Shown in pieces: positions 52,301 to 60,062 of a stretch of 64,000 nt of DNA. Position 1 is the first letter of the stretch, and every line of letters starts with the position of its first letter. The position numbers were made by a program, and so were the translations under genes. The stretch comes from CAWFKW01 sp964568655. Lineage in GTDB: Bacteria > Bacteroidota > Ignavibacteria > Tepidaquicellales > OLB5. The notes beneath the pieces are model-generated. The model made no database searches and was not told the DNA's origin. It saw only the letters and a program-made list of their open reading frames with translations. The DNA is taken from assembly GCA_964568655.1 (NCBI GenBank), contig CAZMRG010000001.1, positions 1-64,000 of the forward strand, read 5' to 3'.

Positions 52301-52438
52301 GGCTTTGTTCGTAAAGGTAATAGCAAGCGTATGCCTGAATTCATCCGGCTTAGATAGCGCCAGCCTCAGATACTCTTTTACAAGCGTGTATGTCTTGCCC
52401 GAGCCCGCGGAAGATTTATATATGAGGAAATTTTTCAA
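49349..52438 (-). CDS. addA: AddA/RecB-like UvrD-family helicase-nuclease
   Basis: A 1029-residue SF1 helicase: SSAGSGKTYTLVKEYL (Walker A, about 8-23), then TFTNKAAAEMKRRV, YLVDEFQDTSNYQW (motif II), VGDVKQSVYRWRSG (motif III), TIHMAKGLQSPAVVIP (motif V) and LLYVAFTRAIERLYV (motif VI). A C-terminal nuclease domain has RPDRVMINDNRAIVIDYKTG. Together with the adjacent AddB it should process broken ends for RecA loading. The first codon is TTG (52438), directly before the natural N-terminus KNFLIYKSSAGSGKT; no ATG lies close by. A 156-bp spacer containing a hairpin and a dispersed repeat separates it from the S9 peptidase gene. Confidence 0.9.
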   Translation of the reverse strand: MKNFLIYKSSAGSGKTYTLVKEYLRLALSKPDEFRHTLAITFTNKAAAEMKRRVIEKLGELAEGKDANLAEILSNEGVKGNITSLAQDVLSNILHKYSFFAVQTIDSFFHKVIRSFARELKLQLGYDIEMKPETVLDKLIDEIFDRIGEDEKLRNYLENFVYYNIDEDGDWRIEHKVKNLSAEIFKERYWERKENSNDDLADSRGKMLEFVSIMFAIVNSFEGTMNSICASANNIMEKYGLTMGDFPFGKSGFMNYLLNKIRNKVYEPTTRVLDAYSNSQKWFTKSPHPNLHTAINEGLYDLLIKAVDNYEQNHKKYFSAKELTKTVYILGIFNDLLESLKAYRDENKLLLISDTNIILKQIISNEPSPFIYEKIGNVFKNYLVDEFQDTSNYQWMNLLPLVTNSISEGNFSMIVGDVKQSVYRWRSGNMKLLLEKVQEDLAPFKELIGVENLKDNWRSFNEIVKFNNSFFLAASKHLAEKNAEYAELIEESYKEVTQTQSEDKRGGYVKVDFIETEKDNEKSANERSDELTLNYVNQLIDDGFELRDIMILTRRNSEASHLAELLTGSGYKVVSNDSLLITNSPRVKLLINLLKYISDSSNDIAKTEILFNYLVYIKEDFNNYRDIFEDYKKTSGLLFGSKLPKEFFSALPNSNGINPKLNNLTLYELVENLVRIFGLNAKADAYLQRFLDLILEYVKKENSDITAFISWWEENKEKISINVPEEENAIKVLTIHMAKGLQSPAVVIPYANWEFNISGSRDLIWVSSGEEPFNRSSAYLVRAVSNLKNSYFRKDYEDEFVMTNIDNLNLLYVAFTRAIERLYVICPQIASNSFNASKLIKESLPAEGAEFGRREKKKSKTAIGKINSVKLDSTISSGYSDKVVIQTKNSAIERGILIHRALANIIVLNDVENAVNKLISEGLIRDNDRDSYIKELTEIVNNNEVKEWFSGKWEIKTEPDILIPGGKTIRPDRVMINDNRAIVIDYKTGAQFKEHESQVNEYADALIKAGFESVDKYIYYVSSAKAVKI

Positions 52439-52470
52439 GGTGAATTATTAATTGAATAGTCAAAGTTAAA

Positions 52471-52489
52471 GGCGGTAATAAATACCGCC
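52471..52489 (-). terminator. Weak hairpin between the S9 peptidase and addA
   Basis: GGCGGTA and TACCGCC pair around ATAAA. The T-tract is poor (TTTAAC on the minus strand), so it may be a terminator or only a small structured repeat. Confidence 0.35.
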
Positions 52490-52544
52490 CTTTGTTATCA
52501 GCTAAAATTACAACCTGGTCAATGTAAAGTCCTTCAAAAATTAG

Positions 52545-52585
52545 ATTCCCGCCTTCGCGCCTGTCTACTGCAGGCAGGGGAATTT
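52545..52585. repeat. Dispersed palindrome interrupted by a 19-bp nested palindrome
   Basis: ATTCCCGCCTTCGCG (52545-52559) is the left part of the 45168 palindrome. At 52560-52578, CCTGTCTACTGCAGGCAGG is inserted, after which the outer element resumes with GGAAT. The insert matches the 18866 palindrome at 17 of 19 bases. Confidence 0.6.
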
Positions 52586-52594
52586 AAAAAATGA

Positions 52595-54433
52595 TTACTT
52601 CAAATTCTCAGCGAGAAACTTTTCCATTGCTTCGTAGAAATCAAATTTGTTTTCCTGGTTTGAAAATCCATGTCCCTCATTTTCTTTGACCATATATGGA
52701 GCTTTGATACCTCTTTTTTCAAGGGCTTTAACCATTTGATCCGATTCGTTTATGTTAACCCTTGGGTCCATTTTGCCCTGTACAATAAACAGCGGCGCTT
52801 TGATCTTATCAACATGGAACACCGGCGAAGCCGCACGCATCAGTTCTTCATCCTTTTCAGGGTTGCCTACCATTTCGTACATCATTTCAAGCTGAGGTTT
52901 CCAGTACTCCGGGATCGATTTCATGAATGTAAATAAATTCGAAACGCCTACATAATCCACGCCGCATGCATATAAGTCAGGTGTGAATGTCAGGCCTGCA
53001 AGCGTAGCATAACCGCCGTAACTTCCGCCATAGATCGCTATACGTTTTGCGTCGGCAATGCCTTCACCAATCAACCACTTTACGCCGTCGGTAATATCGT
53101 CCTGCATTGTTTTACCCCATTGTTTGAACGAAACTTCGAGGAATTCTCTTCCGTAACCTGTAGAGCCCCTGAAATTCATCTGCAAGACTGCATAACCGCG
53201 GTTTGCCAGGAACTGCACCTCGGGATTGTAAACCCAGTAATCTCTGTGCCAGGGACCGCCATGCGGATTTACTACTACCGGAAGATCCTTCGGTTCAATG
53301 CCTTTGGGAAGCGTTAAGTAGCCGTTGATTTCAAGGCCGTCTCTGGATTTATATTTTATCGGTTTTATCTCAGCCATGTCATTTTCGTTCATCCACGGAC
53401 TTACATCTGATAATTTTGTCAGAGAATTCGTATTGGCGTCATAGAAATAAAATGCTCCAAGCGAGCGGTCGCTGTATGTTCTGATTATTATCTTATCTTC
53501 GCTTTTACTCATGTCTGAAATTATGGCTTCATAACCGGCAAGCTCTTTATCAATAGTTGCGAAGACTTTTCTAATCTCTTCATCAATAATATGGCGCTCC
53601 TGCTTCCAGGTGGTAAAATTAATGGAGGTCAGAACTTTTCTCTTTTTGGAATAGCTCAAATCATAAACGTCCACTTCGGGATGCTCGTAAATCACTTCAG
53701 TTTCTTTTGCGCTTTCCAGATCAAATTTTACAATTGCCATTTTATCTCTTCCCAGGTTTGAAGCCGCAAATATATTCTTATTGTCAAATGTGAAAAATAG
53801 AGGGGCCATATTCTCCCTGAACGATGTTGTAAGTATGGTTTTAAAAGGAACATCTTCACTCTCGCGGTATAAAAGGCTGCTATTTACTCCGTCCGATGTA
53901 GTTGCCGCCCTGATCATGCCTTCATGGTCGGTTATCCATCTAGTAATATTCCCGGGGTTTTCCGCCGCAAGCTCCATTTCGCCGGTCACGATGTTTAATC
54001 GATAAGCGTCAAATACACGCGGGTCGCGTTTGTTGATCTCGATCAAAATTTCATTTTCTATCTCATCCAGCTCATCAACTATGTTAACCCTCACGCCTTC
54101 AAACGGCGTCAGCTCTTTAAGATTCGACCCGTCAATATCAATTGCAAAAAGATGAAAATTCTCATCGCCTTTGTTATCCCGCAGGTAAATTATCCTCGAA
54201 TCGCTTCCCCAAATATAGCTTTGAATGTCTCTTTCTTTGACGGAAGTAATGCGCTGGGCGTTTTTATCGCCTGTTTTCCGAACGAATATATTCAGCCGGT
54301 CTTCATGCGGAGCAAGAAATGAAATATAAGCGCCATTGGGAGAAATTTTGTAATTGGTCTTTTCAGGATTCCTAAAAAAATCTCTTAAGGGAATTTGATT
54401 TGAGAGCTTTAATGATAATTGTGAATTAAACAT
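52595..54433 (-). CDS. S9 family prolyl oligopeptidase (acylaminoacyl-peptidase type)
   Basis: A 612-residue serine peptidase. The N-terminal beta-propeller (about 20-350) has TD-type repeats such as YKISPNGAYISFLAPHEDRL and SQIYWGSD-like turns. The alpha/beta-hydrolase domain carries VVVNPHGGPWHRDYWVYN, the nucleophile in IYGGSYGGYATLAGL, the Asp in VQGKMDPRVNINESDQM and the His in KENEGHGFSNQEN. All three catalytic residues are present. It lacks a signal peptide, so it is probably cytoplasmic and degrades oligopeptides or acyl-peptides. It starts at ATG. Its terminator is uncertain. Confidence 0.9.
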   Translation of the reverse strand: MFNSQLSLKLSNQIPLRDFFRNPEKTNYKISPNGAYISFLAPHEDRLNIFVRKTGDKNAQRITSVKERDIQSYIWGSDSRIIYLRDNKGDENFHLFAIDIDGSNLKELTPFEGVRVNIVDELDEIENEILIEINKRDPRVFDAYRLNIVTGEMELAAENPGNITRWITDHEGMIRAATTSDGVNSSLLYRESEDVPFKTILTTSFRENMAPLFFTFDNKNIFAASNLGRDKMAIVKFDLESAKETEVIYEHPEVDVYDLSYSKKRKVLTSINFTTWKQERHIIDEEIRKVFATIDKELAGYEAIISDMSKSEDKIIIRTYSDRSLGAFYFYDANTNSLTKLSDVSPWMNENDMAEIKPIKYKSRDGLEINGYLTLPKGIEPKDLPVVVNPHGGPWHRDYWVYNPEVQFLANRGYAVLQMNFRGSTGYGREFLEVSFKQWGKTMQDDITDGVKWLIGEGIADAKRIAIYGGSYGGYATLAGLTFTPDLYACGVDYVGVSNLFTFMKSIPEYWKPQLEMMYEMVGNPEKDEELMRAASPVFHVDKIKAPLFIVQGKMDPRVNINESDQMVKALEKRGIKAPYMVKENEGHGFSNQENKFDFYEAMEKFLAENLK

Positions 54434-54518
54434 AATTTTGAAAATAAAAATTAATTTATGATTTAGTTGATTAAAGCAGAAGGCTTGTAAATAAACCGGA
54501 ACATCCTGAATGTATTTT

Positions 54519-55466
54519 TCAGGATCGATTAATATTCTTTAAAAACGGATGATACTCGCCTTTCAGTCCAATTGGGCTGGAATTTCTGATCTCATATACC
54601 GCTTCTATAGAAGGCTTTGTTACTTCAATTCCAAAACCTTTTCCGCCGAGTATCTCTTTGTAGCTTTTTGTGTGAAGGTCCGTGAATCCTTCCGAAAATT
54701 CAAACTCTTTCCCGTTCAGTAAAATTGAACGGTAAGTCTTATGGTTCTTATCCGGCAGATCGGCGCTATCGATAGACAGGTACCATTTCACGTCTGCATT
54801 TTCCAGCTCCAGAACGCCGCTTGCTTTATCTTCTTTATAATAGTGCACCTTGTTCGACTTAATGCCGCCAAATATCCATATCAACATATCAAAAAAATGA
54901 ATTCCAATATTAGTGGCGATACCGCCTGATTTTCCCACGTCGCCTTTCCATGAATAATGATACCACTTTCCGCGGGGTGTGATATAAGTCAGAACAATAT
55001 TATATTTCTTTTTAGCTTTCGCCTGATCTATTTCTTTCTTCAGCGCAATTATCTGCGGGTGAAGCCTAAGCTGTAATATTGTATTAACGCTCCTGCCCGA
55101 TTCTTTTTCCAGGGCTTTTAAAGCGTCAACGTTCCACGGATTCAAAACCAGCGGCTTCTCGCAAATTGCGTTTGCATCTTCTCTTAACGCAAATCTTATA
55201 TGCGCGTCATGAAGATAGTTGGGTGAGCAAATACTCACATAATGAATTCTTTTCTTGTCGCCCATCAGCCTGAGTTTCTCAGCATGGCGGTCAAATCTCT
55301 CGAACTCGGTGAAGAAAGATGCTTCAGGGAAATAACTGTCAATAATTCCTACGGAATCAGTATTATCCAGTATTGCAACCAGGTTCTGATTGTTTTCTTT
55401 AATAGCCCTCAAATGTCTTGGGGCAACATAACCGGCCGCGCCAATCAATGCGAAGTTATTTTTCAA
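54519..55466 (-). CDS. wlbA: Gfo/Idh/MocA dehydrogenase, WlbA/WbpB type
   Basis: A 315-residue NAD-dependent dehydrogenase. It begins KNNFALIGAAGYVAPRHLRAIK (dinucleotide fold). It then has YVSICSPNYLHDAHI, the catalytic lysine in AICEKPLVLNPWN, NTILQLRLHPQI, YITPRGKWYHYSWKGD, GIATNIGIHFFDML and EFSEGFTDLHTKSYKEIL. This set matches WlbA/WbpB, which oxidises C3 of UDP-GlcNAc uronic acid on the way to UDP-2,3-diacetamido sugars of O-antigens. The partner aminotransferase and acetyltransferase (WlbC/WlbB) are not nearby, so it may serve another cluster. The frame has two consecutive TTGs; 55466 gives the same N-terminus as the family. Confidence 0.8.
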   Translation of the reverse strand: MKNNFALIGAAGYVAPRHLRAIKENNQNLVAILDNTDSVGIIDSYFPEASFFTEFERFDRHAEKLRLMGDKKRIHYVSICSPNYLHDAHIRFALREDANAICEKPLVLNPWNVDALKALEKESGRSVNTILQLRLHPQIIALKKEIDQAKAKKKYNIVLTYITPRGKWYHYSWKGDVGKSGGIATNIGIHFFDMLIWIFGGIKSNKVHYYKEDKASGVLELENADVKWYLSIDSADLPDKNHKTYRSILLNGKEFEFSEGFTDLHTKSYKEILGGKGFGIEVTKPSIEAVYEIRNSSPIGLKGEYHPFLKNINRS

Positions 55467-55552
55467 CAAATATATTTTTTTGATATTGTTTTCTAAAATA
55501 GTGAAAAAATTAACAGTTAGGTATGGAATTTTTCGGTGAGGTTAACTTATCT

Positions 55553-55999
55553 CTATCTGTCTTTCAGTCTGTAAACCAGCTTTAACCCCGACCAGTCTTC
55601 ATCTACCGCGCAAACTTTAACATCTACCAAACCAGTATCCAGGGCAAAATTCCGGATCATATTTTCATTCACATCGGTTGGAATGTCAGATGACTTCTTC
55701 GGCCATGAAATCCATAACATCCCGTCTTTTGACAAATGTTTTTTTAGAATTGGCATGGCTGATGAGTATTCCTTATTAGCTTTTGTGAAATAATGGATAA
55801 AATCGTAAGCTCCCTTAATGGATTTTAATCCGTGCTTTCCGGTGATTCTTTTTTTAGTTTTTGAACACGAGTCCGGTATTTCGCCCAGTATTTCAAAATA
55901 GCTATCGGGACAATCAATAAATAAACAGCCCGAGCCCTCTTTGAGCCCGAGCTTAATTATCAGCGGTTTGCCGGAATAGCCTGAAGGTTGCTTCGTCAG
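55553..55999 (-). CDS. DUF3052 family protein with CTG start
   Basis: A 148-residue protein read by continuous translation of the minus strand. It begins TKQPSGYSGKPLIIKLGLKEGS, continues LFIDCPDSYFEILGEIP, has GAYDFIHYFTKANKEYSS in the middle and MLWISWPKKSSDIPTDVNEN before the end VDEDWSGLKLVYRLKD. These are the landmarks of DUF3052, small cytoplasmic proteins of unknown function. The frame is closed by a stop just upstream, leaving no ATG, GTG or TTG at the N-terminus. CTG at 55999 overlaps the stop of the DUF4097 gene as CTGA, exactly like the usual ATGA coupling, so CTG is the likely start. A gene finder limited to usual starts would call only the last 67 residues. Confidence 0.75.
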   Translation of the reverse strand: MTKQPSGYSGKPLIIKLGLKEGSGCLFIDCPDSYFEILGEIPDSCSKTKKRITGKHGLKSIKGAYDFIHYFTKANKEYSSAMPILKKHLSKDGMLWISWPKKSSDIPTDVNENMIRNFALDTGLVDVKVCAVDEDWSGLKLVYRLKDR

Positions 56000-56913
56000 C
56001 TTTTCTTAATATTTAAAATGATATTTCCCGTCGCAGTCAGGCAATAAAGCTTCTTGCCGCCGCCGTTTAGCGGGGTCATAAGAAAATTCTTGTCTTTCTC
56101 TTTTGCCAGATCGCTCGAAATCTTTCCGTCTTCGGTAAGAAGGTTCAGGTCAGCTTTGAAATCAGCCGGCAGGTCCAGATTGATATTGCCTGATTCAGAG
56201 TTAAGAATAACTCCGTAGTTCGAGCCGTAATAATCTAATGTAACATTGCCCCCGGTTGTAGAAGCGTTAACAGCCGCGTTCGAACCTTTCATGTCGATAT
56301 TGCCGCCTTCGGTAAGCGCGGTAACGGCGCCTTTAAAATCAATAACCACTATGTTGCCTCCGCCAGTAATAACGTTGATATCGCCTCGGCTGTTATCGAC
56401 TTTAATATTACCGCCGCCGGTTATACCATACACGTTATCAGAAATCTCCGCCGCGTCAATGTTGCCTCCGCCGGTTGTCAGCTTCACTTTGCCGTCGATG
56501 TTCTCAGCCGTTAAGTTGCCGCTTCCCGTCTTGATGCTCACATTCTGATTTTTGGGAACATACACCTCAATACTCAGGTCGTAATTAAGTTCATCCTGAA
56601 TACCTGAGCCCATAGATGGTCTTTCTTTGCAATCAAACTTAACGCCTGAGTTCAATTCGGAGGATTCAACGTCAATTTTATCCTTCGCTTCAGGATTGCC
56701 ATAAACCTTCATAGAAACATCCGGGTTATCCCAGCTTGAGACCGTAATATTCCCTGTAAACGAGTTTACAACGGTGTTGATTCCGTTCTCTTCATGCACC
56801 GTCACGTCTTTGAGCAGTTCATGACAGAACTTTGAATAAGAAATGTTTACAGAAAAAAATAGAACAAAGATAAAAAGAGGGCTTAACAGAAGAAAAAAGT
56901 TTTTTCTTTTCAT
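55996..56913 (-). CDS. DUF4097 beta-repeat exported protein, copy 2
   Basis: A 305-residue protein with a signal peptide (about 6-26) and a DUF4097-type parallel beta array. Successive short strands repeat a GGGNI core: LTTGGGNIDAAEIS, GITGGGNIKVDNS, VITGGGNIVVIDF, ALTEGGNIDMKGS, ASTTGGNVTLDYY. Such proteins are usually periplasmic or surface sandwiches of unknown function, sometimes tied to envelope-stress genes. It resembles the upstream gene (56935-57792) in both repeat and order, so the two arose by duplication. Its stop overlaps the CTG start of the DUF3052 gene. Confidence 0.8.
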   Translation of the reverse strand: MKRKNFFLLLSPLFIFVLFFSVNISYSKFCHELLKDVTVHEENGINTVVNSFTGNITVSSWDNPDVSMKVYGNPEAKDKIDVESSELNSGVKFDCKERPSMGSGIQDELNYDLSIEVYVPKNQNVSIKTGSGNLTAENIDGKVKLTTGGGNIDAAEISDNVYGITGGGNIKVDNSRGDINVITGGGNIVVIDFKGAVTALTEGGNIDMKGSNAAVNASTTGGNVTLDYYGSNYGVILNSESGNINLDLPADFKADLNLLTEDGKISSDLAKEKDKNFLMTPLNGGGKKLYCLTATGNIILNIKKS

Positions 56914-56934
56914 GTTAATTTGGTTAGATTTTAA

Positions 56935-57792
56935 TTAGCGAGTATCGTCTTTCTTATAAGCTGATATTGTTCCTGCATTGGTAGAGCAGTTTAGCTTTGC
57001 CCCGCCGCTTCCAATAGTTGTTTTTAAGCTTGAACCAACGTGTTTATCTGAAGGTGTCCCAAAATCGGTTACTATTCTTCCGCAGGTAGTCGACATATCC
57101 ACTTCCGCGTCAAATTCCGAAGGTACGTCCACTTTTACATTGCCTGCATTTGTAACCAGTTCTATCCCGTAGTTCTTTCCCGTATAATCGAGCGAAATAT
57201 TGCCGCCGTTAGTCGTAGCATACACCGAACCGTTGGCTCCGGTAAGCTTCACGTTCCCACCGTTTGTTTCAGCCGAAACGTTTCCGTCAAAATTCTTCAG
57301 CGTTATGTTTCCGCCCTGGGTGGATACTTTTGTTTGCCCTATTACTCCGTCAAGATTAATATTTCCGCCCGAGCTGTTTAATTCGACTATTCCTTTTACG
57401 GCAGCTACCGAAACATTCCCGCCGCCGGTTTTTACATTCAGGTTGTATTCCTGGGGCACAGATACCACTACTTTCAGGTTCAGGCTTCTTATATTGCCGG
57501 TTGTATTTTTCTTAACGTCAACTGTAACTCCGTTAGCTGTATTCTCAGCCGAGAAATCCAGTTTATCTTTTGCTTCCTGGTTCCCGTAAATTTTAACTGA
57601 AACCTCATTTGCGGAACCTGTGGTTATTTCCACGTTCCCTGCAAAAGAGTCTAAGGTCAGATTCTCACCGGAAGAAGTTGCGAGAGTTTTCTCAAACAGC
57701 AGGTCTTCGCCGGCAATAACATCGCTTGATATGATCGTGGTGGTTGAAATCATCAGACCGTAAAATAATAAAATTTTATTTAATGTTCTCAT
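56935..57792 (-). CDS. DUF4097 beta-repeat exported protein, copy 1
   Basis: A 285-residue exported protein with a signal peptide and a DUF4097 array: SFAGNVEITTGSANE, VKTGGGNVSVAAVK, LNSSGGNINLDGV, VSTQGGNITLKNF, AETNGGNVKLTGANG and ATTNGGNISLDYTGKNYG. It is followed after 21 bases by a paralogue with the same ladder, and both are probably on one transcript that continues into the DUF3052 gene. AGGAG lies eight bases before the ATG, a clear ribosome-binding site. A TATCTTTG element about 93 bases upstream of the ATG may be the promoter. The function is unknown. Confidence 0.8.
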   Translation of the reverse strand: MRTLNKILLFYGLMISTTTIISSDVIAGEDLLFEKTLATSSGENLTLDSFAGNVEITTGSANEVSVKIYGNQEAKDKLDFSAENTANGVTVDVKKNTTGNIRSLNLKVVVSVPQEYNLNVKTGGGNVSVAAVKGIVELNSSGGNINLDGVIGQTKVSTQGGNITLKNFDGNVSAETNGGNVKLTGANGSVYATTNGGNISLDYTGKNYGIELVTNAGNVKVDVPSEFDAEVDMSTTCGRIVTDFGTPSDKHVGSSLKTTIGSGGAKLNCSTNAGTISAYKKDDTR

Positions 57793-57884
57793 AAATTTAC
57801 TCCTTTTCTTGGGAAAAAATGAATCTGTTATACATCGGGGCCTGTATATAATAGATGTTAAATAGGCTTAAATGGTTTAATTTA

Positions 57885-57892
57885 CAAAGATA
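57885..57892 (-). promoter_or_regulatory. Candidate -7 element for the DUF4097 operon
   Basis: TATCTTTG on the minus strand, in an AT-rich 253-bp spacer (57793-58045) with no other feature, would give a leader of roughly 85 bases. No clear -33 element is visible. Confidence 0.35.
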
Positions 57893-58045
57893 TTAAAATT
57901 CAGCCGGCTACTATATACGCTATGATTTTCCTTCTTTTCGATAAAAGTATTAAATTTACAGATTTATGTAGTAGATAATTAAAAATTGGTAAATTTTCAA
58001 GGAATTTAAGGGCAATTTGTTGATTTTATTTAAAAACAAAAATAA

Positions 58046-60031
58046 TTATTTGAACAGATTTGTGAATTCTGTGTTTCCTTTCAAAAAATCATAGTCGGCC
58101 TCATCTTTTATATAATCTATATCGAATCTGTTCTTCTTAGCCAGTTTCAGAAATTCGATAGTCTTATTCGCGTCGCCCTTTAGAGCATAACAGTTCGAAA
58201 CCGTCGCAAATATATAAGAATGCTCTTTGAAAATATTCGGGGTTTTGCCGTATGTTTCAAGAAAGTCCGTTAACGTTTCTTCAATTTTTTTCATGTCCTT
58301 CAATGCTACGGGGGAAAACATTGCCTGGTTATACAAACCCGCCGTCATTTTACCATCATTGTCTTTGAAGGCCTTAAGAAGAATTTCCGAGTCTTCATAT
58401 CTCTTTAAATTATTGAACACAATGGTTCCGTTGCAGATCAGATCCGGGTTTGTTTTAAATCTAATATTATTCTTGCCGTTTCCTTTAACAAAGTTCAAAA
58501 GCACTTCAAGATAAATCTCCTTGTCAGAGTTATCTTCTGATTCAAGCGTATAGGTGTATATCATGTTTGCCAATAGCTCAGGAGAAAGCTTGCCTCCTTT
58601 GTTCATAAAACCCAGAACCATTTCTCTTGCTTTACCTATATTACCTTTAGTAACAAGTTCATAAATGTGATTCAAAAGCAGCATTGGATCGCTGAATGAA
58701 AGCTCTTCAGATAATTTGGAATACTTTTGCGTTATATCATTTCTTCCCAGCTTCTGCGCCGAGTAAAGAACATTCGCGTTGATTGAAGTATTTTCGGGAA
58801 ACTTCTCATATCCCTTCAGGCTTACTTCCAGCATTTTTTCATAATTCTTCAGATGGTCGCAAAACGCAGCGGCGTTGATAAATGCTTCGGCGGTAACTTC
58901 CGGATAGTCAAAGCTCAGTTCCATTATTTCCGCGGCAAGCGGGGTCTCTTTAAAATCGTATTTCTTTTCGTAAGCCGGACCTATCTTCACAAGATTGTTT
59001 GCCAAGAAAACCAAAAGGCTCGCTGCTACTGGTTTACGAACTTCCGGCAGGTCCGCCAACAGTGATTTTAATTTATCCGGCGCGTTGGGCAGGTTTGCAA
59101 ACATCACCGCAGTTCTGTTGTTTGATGCATAAAACGCTAATTGAGTATAAGCGTCAAACTTGTTTATTTCTTCATACTTCTCCGCGGGATGTAATCCATT
59201 AACAAGTGATTCGATCAGCGAAGCGTTATGTTTAATCGTACTATCGCTTACAGTCAGCGTTTCTACCCCGTCATAGATTCCGTCTGCCCTGTAAATTGAA
59301 TTTATTACAGCTCTCAGCCCGGCGCGTTCATCCGCATCAAAGATTATGTTCCTTTCTGTCCGTAACGCGTAATGCAGAAGCTGCCTTGCAACATATCCGT
59401 AAATATGTTTCATGTGGCCCGGGAACATTTCGGCAACCCAGGAATTGATGCCTTTGATCTTTATTGTCCTGATTTCAGTTTCTTCTTCGCCGTGATCAGT
59501 TTCGAAAAGTTCTTTATGTTTGATTGTATACTCCGAGATGTAGGGTAGCGCCAGTTTCGCCGCTGAGTTTTTGCTCCAGTAGTTCCATTCATCTACAGGG
59601 CTTGCAGCATTTGGCCCGAGGAAGAAAGCTACAGGCTCTATGCCGTTCACTTCGTTTATCCATCGTTCAAGGTCCGCCGCGTAGGCTTTCAAAGAATTCA
59701 GGAAGATGTCATCATTTAGTTTTGAACCCCAGAAACCAGGGTCGGCATCAGTTGTGCCTTCAAGGATACCCTTGTATTTTTCTTCGCAATAAGCCAGCAT
59801 TATATTGCCGTCATAAATATCATCAGCCGAGCCAAAATGAACAAACTCGTCGGCCCAATGAAAAAATCCCGCCAGCGGCGGCGGACAGGTTTTCATAATT
59901 AATTTTCTTACTTCAGGTTTTACGGGCTTTTTAAACCAGATATAACACTCTTCGCATTTATCTATCTGATCGGGACTAAGTTCGCCGTGCCCTATGAAAA
60001 CGAACGGATATGTTACTTTCAGATTCTGCAT
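58046..60031 (-). CDS. Large protein of unknown function with C-terminal TPR-like repeats
   Basis: A 661-residue soluble protein without signal peptide. Residues 1-330 have no match I recognise; they are rich in aromatics with two cysteine pairs (DKCEECYIWF near 25, MKTCPPPLAGFFHW near 50). From about 365 the sequence turns into helical pairs in a TPR-like pattern, such as LKNYEKMLEVSLKGYEKFPENTSINANVLYSAQKLG, and ends with the loop GDANKTIEFLKLAKKNRFD followed by DYDFLKGNTEFTNLF, typical of a TPR terminal repeat. It could be a scaffold for protein complexes; catalysis is not indicated. It lies 114 bases after the gene with two tryptophan-motif domains, separated by a large hairpin. Confidence 0.6.
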   Translation of the reverse strand: MQNLKVTYPFVFIGHGELSPDQIDKCEECYIWFKKPVKPEVRKLIMKTCPPPLAGFFHWADEFVHFGSADDIYDGNIMLAYCEEKYKGILEGTTDADPGFWGSKLNDDIFLNSLKAYAADLERWINEVNGIEPVAFFLGPNAASPVDEWNYWSKNSAAKLALPYISEYTIKHKELFETDHGEEETEIRTIKIKGINSWVAEMFPGHMKHIYGYVARQLLHYALRTERNIIFDADERAGLRAVINSIYRADGIYDGVETLTVSDSTIKHNASLIESLVNGLHPAEKYEEINKFDAYTQLAFYASNNRTAVMFANLPNAPDKLKSLLADLPEVRKPVAASLLVFLANNLVKIGPAYEKKYDFKETPLAAEIMELSFDYPEVTAEAFINAAAFCDHLKNYEKMLEVSLKGYEKFPENTSINANVLYSAQKLGRNDITQKYSKLSEELSFSDPMLLLNHIYELVTKGNIGKAREMVLGFMNKGGKLSPELLANMIYTYTLESEDNSDKEIYLEVLLNFVKGNGKNNIRFKTNPDLICNGTIVFNNLKRYEDSEILLKAFKDNDGKMTAGLYNQAMFSPVALKDMKKIEETLTDFLETYGKTPNIFKEHSYIFATVSNCYALKGDANKTIEFLKLAKKNRFDIDYIKDEADYDFLKGNTEFTNLFK

Positions 60032-60062
60032 TTATATTTAAGCGGGGTTTTGGTAAAATAAC

